This document shows, in pieces, positions 8,981 to 16,463 of a stretch of DNA of 32,841 nt. Source of the stretch: Clostridium sp. (GTDB taxonomy: Bacteria > Bacillota > Clostridia > Lachnospirales > Lachnospiraceae); assembly GCA_023667695.1 (NCBI GenBank), contig JAMOZY010000028.1, positions 1-32,841 of the forward strand, in the 5' to 3' direction. The stretch's first letter is position 1; each line of letters opens with the position of its first letter. A program made the translations under genes and the position numbers. The notes under the pieces are model-generated. The model was not told where the DNA came from, ran no database searches, and saw only the letters and a program-made list of their open reading frames with translations.

Positions 8981-9147
8981 TTAACTTGAGGAGGGACCCG
9001 GCGAAGCTGGGAGGAGTCCTTGAGTTAGATTGCTGGAAGGAAAAGGCAAAGAAGGATTACCATAGGCATTTAACTTGAGGAGGGACCCGGCGAAGCTGGG
9101 AGGAGTCCTTGCGTTAGATTACTGAAAAGAAAAGGCAAAGAGGGATA
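8980..9147 (+). repeat. Two 89-bp tandem repeats forming a hairpin-rich 5' leader
   Basis: Copy 1 begins at 8980 and copy 2 at 9069. The first 43 bases of each are identical, with one change shortly after, and the 3' parts are diverged. Each contains a purine-rich AGGAGGGA, a hairpin of CCCGGC and GCTGGG closed by GAA (containing GCGAAGC at 9001-9007 and 9090-9096), then TGGGAGGAGTCCTTG. The repeats sit between an extended -10 promoter and the nuclease start codon, so they are probably transcribed. No known riboswitch family was recognised. A related sequence lies at 27626-27658 on the minus strand. Confidence 0.85.
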
Positions 9148-9174
9148 TGCCATAAAATACAAAGGAGAAATCAG

Positions 9175-10263
9175 ATGAAGGAATGGAAGGGTGAATTAAA
9201 ACAAAGGGAGCTGTATCAGCTCGAGCATTGGTATCCTCCGGAACAGGTATTGTTATTTGATATTGAAACAACAGGGTTTTCCTCCGAAAAGACAATCCTT
9301 TACATGATTGGCCTTTGCTTTTTCCAGGACGGACAATGGCACTACCAGATGCTGTTTAATGATGATGGGCGCTCTGAGTATCAGCTTCTGGCTTCCTTTC
9401 TTTCGATTCTGCGGCACTACTCTGTTTTGATTCATTATAACGGGGATGGCTTTGATCTTCCATATCTGATTGAAAAATGCGGGCAATACCAGAGCCTGGG
9501 ACTCCCCCTGGACGGAAGGGAACGGCTTACTACAATGAACAGTGTAGATTTATATAAATGTATCCGGAGATACAAATCCGGTCTGGGGCTTCCCAATCTA
9601 AAGCTAACCACCATCGAAGCCGCCATGCAGCTGCAGCGTACCGATACCTATCACGGCGGTGAACTGATTTCTGTATACCATGATTTTTTGAAAACGCCGG
9701 ACTCATTCCGGGAACAACTGCTGTTTCAGCATAATTATGAGGATATCACTGCCATGATACCCCTGTTACAGCTTCTTCATTTTCACGGAATCCGGGAACA
9801 TGCCTGGGACCTGCTGAAAATCAATATCACAGAAGCACAGCTTCGGTTGCTTCTCCACCTGCATTACCCACTGCCTCTACGCTGCATCACCAGCAATTCC
9901 TATTATGATTTTAATGGCTGCAAGGACCAGGCAGTTATTACGATATCCCTCCGGAAGGAAGAAATGAAGTATTTTCTGCCCGATTGGAAGGATTACTATT
10001 ATCTCCCCCTGGAGGATACGGTTATTCACAAAAGTGTTGCTGCCTATGTGGATGCTTCCTATAAAGAAAAAGCAAAAAGAAGCAACTGCTTTCTAAAAAA
10101 GAAGGACTGCTTTTTTCCATTTCCAAGACGCAATCCTATGCCGGACATCCGGCTATACCAACGAGAGCAGAAAGACCCCTTATCCTTTGCTGCCCTTTCG
10201 GAGGTTCCGGCAGATGCTTCCAGCTTTTGGCTGAATTACTTAGCCTGTATACCAGACCAATAA
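9175..10263 (+). CDS. YprB-like RNase H-fold (DEDD-type) exonuclease domain protein
   Basis: The 362-aa protein has a 3'-5' exonuclease/RNase H-like fold in its first about 210 residues. The acidic motifs are visible: FDIETTGF (Exo I, about 29-36), HYNGDGFDLPYL (Exo II, about 82-93) and HNYEDI (Exo III, about 187-192). This matches the YprB/RNase_H_2 group of Bacillota. The C-terminal about 150 residues look family-specific and I recognise no domain there. The cellular substrate is unknown. AAAGGAG lies 7-8 nt before the ATG. It is the only plus-strand gene between two minus-strand blocks, and its transcript probably carries the tandem-repeat leader. Confidence 0.8.
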   Translation: MKEWKGELKQRELYQLEHWYPPEQVLLFDIETTGFSSEKTILYMIGLCFFQDGQWHYQMLFNDDGRSEYQLLASFLSILRHYSVLIHYNGDGFDLPYLIEKCGQYQSLGLPLDGRERLTTMNSVDLYKCIRRYKSGLGLPNLKLTTIEAAMQLQRTDTYHGGELISVYHDFLKTPDSFREQLLFQHNYEDITAMIPLLQLLHFHGIREHAWDLLKINITEAQLRLLLHLHYPLPLRCITSNSYYDFNGCKDQAVITISLRKEEMKYFLPDWKDYYYLPLEDTVIHKSVAAYVDASYKEKAKRSNCFLKKKDCFFPFPRRNPMPDIRLYQREQKDPLSFAALSEVPADASSFWLNYLACIPDQ

Positions 10264-10266
10264 CCG

Positions 10267-10309
10267 ACACCTCCAGCATCGGAAAGCCGTTCTCAGACAC
10301 TGGAGGTGT
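10267..10309. terminator. Stem-loop between convergent nuclease and cheR genes
   Basis: A perfect 10-bp inverted repeat, ACACCTCCAG (10267-10276) and CTGGAGGTGT (10300-10309), encloses a 23-nt loop in the 50-bp gap between converging stop codons. There is no strong T-run on either side, so it is a plausible but not classical bidirectional terminator. Confidence 0.5.
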
Positions 10310-10317
10310 AAGCCGCA

Positions 10318-11112
10318 TTATAATCGGTCCTTTTTATAAAAGAAGGAATAACACGGTTCAAAATGAATCGCTCTGGCCTGTAAAATCTGCTCTGTACTTC
10401 CGATAAACAAATAACCGTTTAGCCGCAGGGAGCGATGAAACCGCTTAAATACCTCCAGCTTTGCCTCTTCCGTAAAGTAAATCAATACGTTCCGGCATAC
10501 AATCAAATCATAATTCGTATCATAAGGGTCTGCCAGAAGATTGTGCTGCTGGAATTCCACACAATTCATGATTTCCTTCGACAGCTGATACATGCCATTG
10601 GCTTCCTTCTTAAAATACTTCTTAACATATTGAGCCGGCAGACCGGCAATGCTCTTTTGGGTATACCGTCCTTCCCTGGCATAGGCAATTACTTTATCAT
10701 CCAAATCTGTTGCCCTTAATCTTACATTTACATTGGGAAACAGTTCCTTCAGTATCATAATAATGGTATATGGTTCATCACCGGTAGAACAGGCGGCGCT
10801 CCATATCTTTAAGCTGCTGCGGTTACCATGAAGCAGCTCTGGAATGACCTTCGTCTCCAATACCTGCCATTGCTGTGGATTCCGGTAGAATTCGGATACA
10901 TTGATAGTCAGGTAATTCATAAAATCCTTACGATGCTCTTGATTTTTCTTCAAATCACGAAAAAACTCATCATAAGTCTGAAACCCATACCGATCGCACA
11001 GGGTATTGATTCTCCGCTTCATCTGCCGCTCCTTATACGCATTCAAATCGATTCCGGTAAGGTTTAATATATCATTTTTAAATTGATTGTAATCGTTTAT
11101 ACTTTCTTTCAT
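10318..11112 (-). CDS. cheR: CheR-type protein-glutamate methyltransferase
   Basis: SAM-dependent O-methyltransferase that methylates glutamates of chemoreceptors. The 264-aa product has the N-terminal helical CheR domain (LTGIDLNAYKERQMKRRI) and the SAM-binding domain (KIWSAACSTGDEPYTI at about 102-117, then DLIVCRNVLIYF at about 205-216), which are the diagnostic CheR motifs. The start at 11112 is chosen because AAGGAAAAGAGAA precedes it; the ATG at 11133 has no ribosome site. No cheB, cheA or receptor gene lies in the window, so its partners must be elsewhere, or it is an orphan acting outside chemotaxis. Confidence 0.9.
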   Translation of the reverse strand: MKESINDYNQFKNDILNLTGIDLNAYKERQMKRRINTLCDRYGFQTYDEFFRDLKKNQEHRKDFMNYLTINVSEFYRNPQQWQVLETKVIPELLHGNRSSLKIWSAACSTGDEPYTIIMILKELFPNVNVRLRATDLDDKVIAYAREGRYTQKSIAGLPAQYVKKYFKKEANGMYQLSKEIMNCVEFQQHNLLADPYDTNYDLIVCRNVLIYFTEEAKLEVFKRFHRSLRLNGYLFIGSTEQILQARAIHFEPCYSFFYKKDRL

Positions 11113-11165
11113 TTCTCTTTTCCTTACTTCCATATTCTAAATAATAGCAACCTGCCGTCATACAA

Positions 11166-11217
11166 AAACGCCCGTACAAGTTGCCCATAAAAACTTGACT
11201 GGCTTGTACAAGCGTTT
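11166..11217 (-). terminator. Terminator of the cmk-ispH/S1 operon
   Basis: On the minus strand AAACGC-TT-GTACAAG... pairs with CTTGTAC-GG-GCGTTT and runs into a short T-run (GCGTTTTTGT). It lies 37 bp after the ispH-S1 stop and before cheR. Confidence 0.75.
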
Positions 11218-11253
11218 CTTTCAATGAATCTCTGCGTTGAAGCAGAAATCCGG

Positions 11254-13203
11254 TTATTCTTCTGTAGTCTCCTCGGCAGTATCTTCTGTCTGTTCTTCAG
11301 CTTCTTCCTCTGCCGGTAACAAGGCCTTGATGCTCAAGCTGATTTTCTTGTCTGCTTCCTTAAAATCAACAACCTTCGCCGTTACCTCCTGTCCAACTGT
11401 AAGTACAGAGGATGGCTTTTCAATATGTTCCTTTGAAATCTGAGATACATGCAATAATGCATCTACGCCCGGCTCTAACTCGATAAATGCGCCAAAATCT
11501 GTCATGCGGGCTACTTTACCAGTTACCGTACTGCCCACTGCATACTTCTCAGCAGCGCTTGCCCATGGATTCTGGTCTGGGAACTTCATACTGAGGGCAA
11601 TCTTTGTACCCTGAATATCCTTAATAAATGCTTTAACGGTATCGCCAACCTTTAATGCCTTCTTTGGATTCTCTACCCTGCCCCAGGACATCTCTGAAAT
11701 ATGCAATAATCCATCTGCACCGCCTAAGTCAATAAATGCACCAAAGTCCGTTACATTCTTAACCGTACCTTCTATCGTCATGCCAACTTCAATCTTTTCA
11801 AATAATGCCTTCTGTGCTTCTTCCTTCTGTGCAACCAAAAGCATCTTACGGTTACCAATCACTCTCCGCTTCCGTGGATTACATTCCGTAATCACGAATT
11901 CTACTTCCTGGTCCATGTACTTTTCCAGATTCTTCTCATAGGTATCGGAAACAAGGCTTGCCGGAATAAATACCCTGCTTTCCTCATATAAAACAGTCAA
12001 ACCGCCTTCCAGCACCTGAACAACCTTACCAGTCAATACCTCACCGCTTTCACAGGCAGCCTCTAACCGGTCATTTGCCATATCCTGGGCTACACGCTTA
12101 TAAGACAGCAATACCTGACCTTCCCCGTCGTTATTCTTTACAACCTTGGCGGAAATCTTATCTCCCACCTGTACCATGGTGGTCAAATCTGCATTCGGCT
12201 GGTTGGTATATTCATTTCTTGGAATTACGCCCTCTGACTTATAATTGATGTTGACAATGATTTCATCCGGCTTCACGCTTAATACTTCGCCTTCCACCAG
12301 TTTGCCAGGTGCAATCTGGATGCTGTTTTTTTCTTCTTCTTGTAATAATTCTTCAAAACTTAATTCTGACATGCTGTCATGAACCTCCTTAATAATATTA
12401 TTTGGGGTAGATGCCCCTGCAGTAATACCTACCCTACTTACGGATTCAAAAGCAGTCAAATCCAAATCAACGAGTGTCTGTATATAGTAAGTATTTGCAC
12501 ATTCCTGTTTGCTAATCGCATATAGCTTCTGCGTGTTTGAGCTATTCTTACCGCCTATCACAATCATTGCATCTGCGTCCCTGGCAATCTGTGCCGTTTC
12601 CTTCTGTCTGGCCTCGGTAGCATTGCAAATCGTATTATAAGCACATATATCATACCCTTTTTTTGATATAATTTCAACTAAATCTTGAAATTTCTTGTTA
12701 TTAAATGTCGTTTGGGACACAATTACCAGCTTTTCCCCAGGCGGAAGGTCAATAAAATCAATATCTTCCTCTTGTTCCACCACAATTGGCTCTGTTTTGC
12801 ACCAGCCCTTAATTCCTTCTACCTCCGGGTGGTCATTGCTGCCGACAATCAGAATCCGGTTCCCTTTTTCACTTTCCTCCCGGACGATTTTATGAATTTT
12901 CAGAACAAAGGGACAGGTAGCATCCACCAGCTTTAAGCCCTGTTCCTGAATCCTGTCGTATACCTGCTTCGCCACGCCATGAGAGCGAATGACCACGCTT
13001 CCTTCCTGAACCTGCTTTAATTCATCAAACCCATGAAGAACCTTTACCCCCCGCCGCTGCAGGTCATCCACGACCTCTTCGTTATGAATGATTGGTCCAT
13101 AGGTATAGACCGGGGTCTGTTGTTCCACTTCCTGATATACGGTATCCACCGCCCGCTTCACCCCAAAGCAAAAGCCGGCTGTTTCCGCCAAGATTATCTC
13201 CAT
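11254..13203 (-). CDS. ispH: IspH (HMBPP reductase)-ribosomal protein S1 fusion
   Basis: Bifunctional protein. The N-terminal half (about 1-280) is the 4Fe-4S enzyme that makes IPP and DMAPP in the last step of the MEP isoprenoid pathway; Cys12, Cys97 and Cys193 are the cluster ligands and the S-x-N motif SSNT is present. The C-terminal half holds four S1 RNA-binding domains at about 299-369, 387-456, 473-541 and 556-625, the last two with the conserved DFGAF(I)...LLH pattern, then an acidic tail. The fusion is a known feature of Clostridia. The start at 13203 (GAGGA site upstream) gives 649 aa and overlaps the end of cmk by 10 nt; the frame is open to 13221. Confidence 0.95.
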   Translation of the reverse strand: MEIILAETAGFCFGVKRAVDTVYQEVEQQTPVYTYGPIIHNEEVVDDLQRRGVKVLHGFDELKQVQEGSVVIRSHGVAKQVYDRIQEQGLKLVDATCPFVLKIHKIVREESEKGNRILIVGSNDHPEVEGIKGWCKTEPIVVEQEEDIDFIDLPPGEKLVIVSQTTFNNKKFQDLVEIISKKGYDICAYNTICNATEARQKETAQIARDADAMIVIGGKNSSNTQKLYAISKQECANTYYIQTLVDLDLTAFESVSRVGITAGASTPNNIIKEVHDSMSELSFEELLQEEEKNSIQIAPGKLVEGEVLSVKPDEIIVNINYKSEGVIPRNEYTNQPNADLTTMVQVGDKISAKVVKNNDGEGQVLLSYKRVAQDMANDRLEAACESGEVLTGKVVQVLEGGLTVLYEESRVFIPASLVSDTYEKNLEKYMDQEVEFVITECNPRKRRVIGNRKMLLVAQKEEAQKALFEKIEVGMTIEGTVKNVTDFGAFIDLGGADGLLHISEMSWGRVENPKKALKVGDTVKAFIKDIQGTKIALSMKFPDQNPWASAAEKYAVGSTVTGKVARMTDFGAFIELEPGVDALLHVSQISKEHIEKPSSVLTVGQEVTAKVVDFKEADKKISLSIKALLPAEEEAEEQTEDTAEETTEE

Positions 13204-13865
13204 ATTGCCGCTTCCTCGCATTTTTTCAGTATTTCAGCCACTACCTCCGGTATGGTAAGACCAGAGCTGTCCAGATAATAGGCATCCTCTGCCTGCTTTA
13301 AGGGTGCAATCGCACGGGACATATCCTGCCGGTCCCGCTCTATAATATCTTTTTCGATTTCTTCGATATTACAGTCCTCCCCCTTTTGCTTTAATTCCTC
13401 ATACCGTCTTCTTGCCCGTTCCGCTGACGAAGCCGTCAGATAGATTTTTACTTCGGCATTGGGAAGCACATTGGTACCAATATCTCTTCCATCCATGACT
13501 ACGTTATTGTTCACCGCCATATCCCGTTGAAGCTGTAGGAGCTTATCCCGTACCGGTTGTTTCGCCGAAGACTTTGATGCCATATTCCCCACCGCTTCGG
13601 TCCGCAGCAGCGGTGTTACATTTTCCCCATTTAACCAGACCTGCTGTACGCCAGCTTCGTAGCTGATTGTTACTTCCAGATTTTCACAGGCTGCCTCTAC
13701 CTGCTCCGGAATGTCCGGATTCAACGCGTGCCGCAAAAAATAAATGGCAATCGCCCGGTACATAGCCCCGGTATCCACATAGATTGCATTTAATTCCTTT
13801 GCCACCAGCTTTGCAATGGTGCTTTTTCCTGCACCTGCCGGACCATCAATTGCGATACTTGCCAT
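13194..13865 (-). CDS. cmk: Cytidylate kinase
   Basis: Phosphorylates CMP and dCMP with ATP in pyrimidine nucleotide metabolism. The 223-aa protein has the P-loop GPAGAGKST (8-16), the VDTGAMYRA substrate-binding motif (about 31-39), a VMDGRDIGTNVLPNA segment and the C-terminal DRQDMSRAIAPL lid/CMP region, all typical of bacterial Cmk. GGGA lies upstream of the ATG. The stop codon is inside the first codons of ispH-S1. The cmk-S1 neighbourhood is widely conserved in bacteria and here includes the IspH domain through the fusion. Confidence 0.95.
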   Translation of the reverse strand: MASIAIDGPAGAGKSTIAKLVAKELNAIYVDTGAMYRAIAIYFLRHALNPDIPEQVEAACENLEVTISYEAGVQQVWLNGENVTPLLRTEAVGNMASKSSAKQPVRDKLLQLQRDMAVNNNVVMDGRDIGTNVLPNAEVKIYLTASSAERARRRYEELKQKGEDCNIEEIEKDIIERDRQDMSRAIAPLKQAEDAYYLDSSGLTIPEVVAEILKKCEEAAIWR

Positions 13866-13954
13866 AATTACTATCCCTTTCCTTTTGTTCCGCTTCTACC
13901 CTTCTGCTTTTTCTTTGCAATCTGTTCTATATCCCAGACACGGTTACTTATTTT

Positions 13955-15061
13955 CTAATATTGAAAGTCTGCTTCCTTCAGAAGCACCTCTGCGTGCCGG
14001 TTATATTCCTCAATCCACTCTTCATGGCAGTCAATGCCACAGTTGGTATGGGTAAAGCCTTTCCCAGGAGACTGTAATGGATTAACATAATAGTACACAT
14101 CCAGACCATAACGGGAATCCCCATGCGGCACTGCAGACAGTCTCCATAAGGACTTGCCATAGGCACGATAAAATGCATCACTGGGGAATACATCCATCCG
14201 GACGCCGGGTACAATCTTTACAGTCGGAAAATCATATACATACGCATACCAGCCGTTGGTAAGCTTCGTCTTATACATGGAAGCCCCCTCATATTCCTCC
14301 TGGTCATACCGCAGTACCACATCCGTAAAGGTCATTGCTTCCGTTTCTACAAAGGGACCATACAGCATGACCTGCAGTCCCATGCCTTCTCCTCCCCGGT
14401 TTACAAATGAAATACTACAAGGCTGTTCCGGTATGACCGGTACATTCTGATAACCGGCAAGCTCCATCCGGGGTTCCCCTTCAGCGGCATACAGGGAACC
14501 GGAAGCCTTGGAAAAATACAGAATCTGATTCGGTTCGGTTTCTCCACAGCATCCATTTATCACAGCACTTCCGTCAAACCCCAGCCAATTTCCCAGCTCA
14601 TTCAGGCTGTCTTCCGCAAAAGTCCGTTCCTTGTTAAATATCGCTTCTACATCCATTTCCACATCCGAATGGGCAGCCGCCTTCCAAAGCTCTGAATTAA
14701 TCACCGGATTCGGACTTTCATCATAAGCAAAGCCAGACCGGGCAGTTGTCTTATGCTTCCTGTCCGGAGCAAAGAGCGTATAATCCACAAAATCACTATC
14801 CACGCAGGAAACCAATATGGATTCTGCTTTATTCTTTCCGGCGATTGCCTCCGCATAGCGGGATAATACTGCTGCATCCCCACTGACAAGCTGCCATGCC
14901 TGTCCTTCCATCTGATGAATTGCCAGTGTGAATTCTGCCTGCTCCGGCTGTTCTACTAATACATAGCCATCCCGGTTCAACAGATGTTGCAGCTGATGTG
15001 CTGTATATTTATAATTCATTCCATTCTTGCGTAATAATAAACTTGTAAAGTTTGTTCCCAT
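13955..15061 (-). CDS. Uncharacterised 368-aa cytoplasmic protein
   Basis: I do not recognise this family. From the ATG at 15061 (GGAGG 6 nt upstream; the frame is open to 15085) the product is 368 aa. It has no signal peptide, membrane segment or low-complexity region. The composition is balanced, with many aromatic residues near the C-terminus (VYYYVNPL). Cysteines cluster as GCC at about 171-173 and as CGIDC near residue 340; the latter with nearby His residues could bind a metal, but that is only a guess. It sits between the HI0933-family flavoprotein gene and cmk, all on the same strand, so it may be co-transcribed with them. Confidence 0.8.
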   Translation of the reverse strand: MGTNFTSLLLRKNGMNYKYTAHQLQHLLNRDGYVLVEQPEQAEFTLAIHQMEGQAWQLVSGDAAVLSRYAEAIAGKNKAESILVSCVDSDFVDYTLFAPDRKHKTTARSGFAYDESPNPVINSELWKAAAHSDVEMDVEAIFNKERTFAEDSLNELGNWLGFDGSAVINGCCGETEPNQILYFSKASGSLYAAEGEPRMELAGYQNVPVIPEQPCSISFVNRGGEGMGLQVMLYGPFVETEAMTFTDVVLRYDQEEYEGASMYKTKLTNGWYAYVYDFPTVKIVPGVRMDVFPSDAFYRAYGKSLWRLSAVPHGDSRYGLDVYYYVNPLQSPGKGFTHTNCGIDCHEEWIEEYNRHAEVLLKEADFQY

Positions 15062-15123
15062 AAGTACCTCCATCTCTTTCTCCATGGGTTATTGCAGGAG
15101 GATATTCTCCTGTCGTAGATAAA

Positions 15124-16371
15124 TTAATTGTTGAAACGCATTGCCTGGGCGCTGCACATACCTGCTGTATAGCCGGTACTCCATGCAATCTGAAGATTAA
15201 AGCCCCCGGTCAATCCGTCTGTATCCAGCACCTCGCCTGCAAAATATAATCCCTTTACCAGCTTTGATTCCATTGTCTGAGGATTCAGCTCTTTTACATT
15301 TACCCCGCCCCTTGTGATAATGGCCTCCTTGTAATCCCTGGTGCCGGTTATATGAAGCAGCAGACCCTTGAGCGTCCGCACCAGCAGCATTCGCTCTTCC
15401 TTTGTAATGCTGTTTACCTTTTTGTCTGCCGGAATCCGGCTGCATGTAATCAATATGGGGATTAACTTTTTCGGCAGTAAATCATCCATAGCATTTTGTA
15501 ATTGCCGGTTCTGATAACGCAAAAAGTCCCTTTGCAGCCGTTCATCCAATTGTGCTTCTGACAATGCCGGCTTCAGGTCAATCTGCAGCTCCACCGGTTG
15601 GTTTTGACCGGCAGGCAGATAAGCACTGGCACTTAAAATCAAAGGACCACTGACGCCAAAATGCGTAAATAGCATTTCACCAAATCCCTTATAAATCACC
15701 TTTTTTTCCTTTTGTAAGAAAATAGCAACATTTTTCAGGGTTAATCCCATGATTTCCTTACACCACTTTTCTTCTGTTTCCAAGGGAACCAGAGATGGGT
15801 GACAGGAAGCAATGGTATGTCCCGCTTTTTTTGCAAATTCATATCCGTCGCCGGTAGAACCGGTGCCTGGATACGACAAGCCCCCAGTGGTTACAATAAC
15901 TGCATCTGCAGTTATGACTTTCCCCCTCTCCAGCACCACGCCGGTCACGGTTCTTCCTTCCATACAAATCTGTGTTACCTTTGTATGTAAGTGTACCATA
16001 ACTTTTTGTCTTTGTAACTCTTTTTCTAAAACCCGTATCACATCCGAAGCATGATCCGACTCCGGAAACACCCGGTTCCCTCGTTCCGTTTTCAATCTTA
16101 ACCCTAATTCCTCAAAAAAATCCATGGTCTGCCAATTATCAAAGCCATAGAAAGCACTATATAAAAACTTATGGTTTGTTACGATATTATGAAACAACTC
16201 TTCTGTCTCACAGGCGTTGGTCAGATTACAGCGTCCTTTACCGGTAATAAACAGTTTTTTCCCTAATTTTTCATTTTTTTCAATCAGTGTCACCTTGGAA
16301 CCATTTCTTGCTGCCACAATCGCCGCTATCATCCCAGCGGCTCCGCCACCGACCACAATCACCTGATTCAT
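15124..16371 (-). CDS. HI0933/BaiN-family FAD-dependent oxidoreductase
   Basis: Flavoprotein of the HI0933 (YhiN/BaiN) family, 415 aa. An N-terminal Rossmann FAD site VVGGGAAGMIAA lies at about 5-16, followed by IEKNEKLGKKLFITGKGRCN, a family signature. GGLSYPGTGSTGDGYEFAKK lies in the middle, and the C-terminal FAD-closing motif is GEVLDTDGLTGGFNLQIAW. Family members include flavoproteins assigned to bile-acid A-ring reduction, but most are functionally uncharacterised, so no substrate is proposed. The start at 16371 has an AGAGGA site; the open frame to 16410 has none. It lies directly after the terminator of the decarboxylase operon and upstream of the unknown gene and cmk. Confidence 0.88.
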   Translation of the reverse strand: MNQVIVVGGGAAGMIAAIVAARNGSKVTLIEKNEKLGKKLFITGKGRCNLTNACETEELFHNIVTNHKFLYSAFYGFDNWQTMDFFEELGLRLKTERGNRVFPESDHASDVIRVLEKELQRQKVMVHLHTKVTQICMEGRTVTGVVLERGKVITADAVIVTTGGLSYPGTGSTGDGYEFAKKAGHTIASCHPSLVPLETEEKWCKEIMGLTLKNVAIFLQKEKKVIYKGFGEMLFTHFGVSGPLILSASAYLPAGQNQPVELQIDLKPALSEAQLDERLQRDFLRYQNRQLQNAMDDLLPKKLIPILITCSRIPADKKVNSITKEERMLLVRTLKGLLLHITGTRDYKEAIITRGGVNVKELNPQTMESKLVKGLYFAGEVLDTDGLTGGFNLQIAWSTGYTAGMCSAQAMRFNN

Positions 16372-16421
16372 GCCTTTTCCTCTTATATCTTTCCCTCTAA
16401 CTAACCTCACAGGAATAACAG

Positions 16422-16450
16422 AAAGAGGCTGTCAGCAGGACAACCCCTTT
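16422..16450 (-). terminator. Stem-loop at the end of the decarboxylase operon
   Basis: On the minus strand AAAGGGGTTGTC pairs with GACAGCCTCTTT around a CTGCT loop (12 pairs, two of them G-T wobbles). It lies 13 bp after the OadA stop. The T-run is short, so efficiency is uncertain. Confidence 0.6.
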
Positions 16451-16463
16451 CCAATACCGGCAG

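Noticed and set aside
8980-9147. CRISPR array or guanidine-II (mini-ykkC) riboswitch
   Set aside because: Only two long copies with no spacers, and the hairpin loops are GAA rather than the ACGR loops of mini-ykkC.
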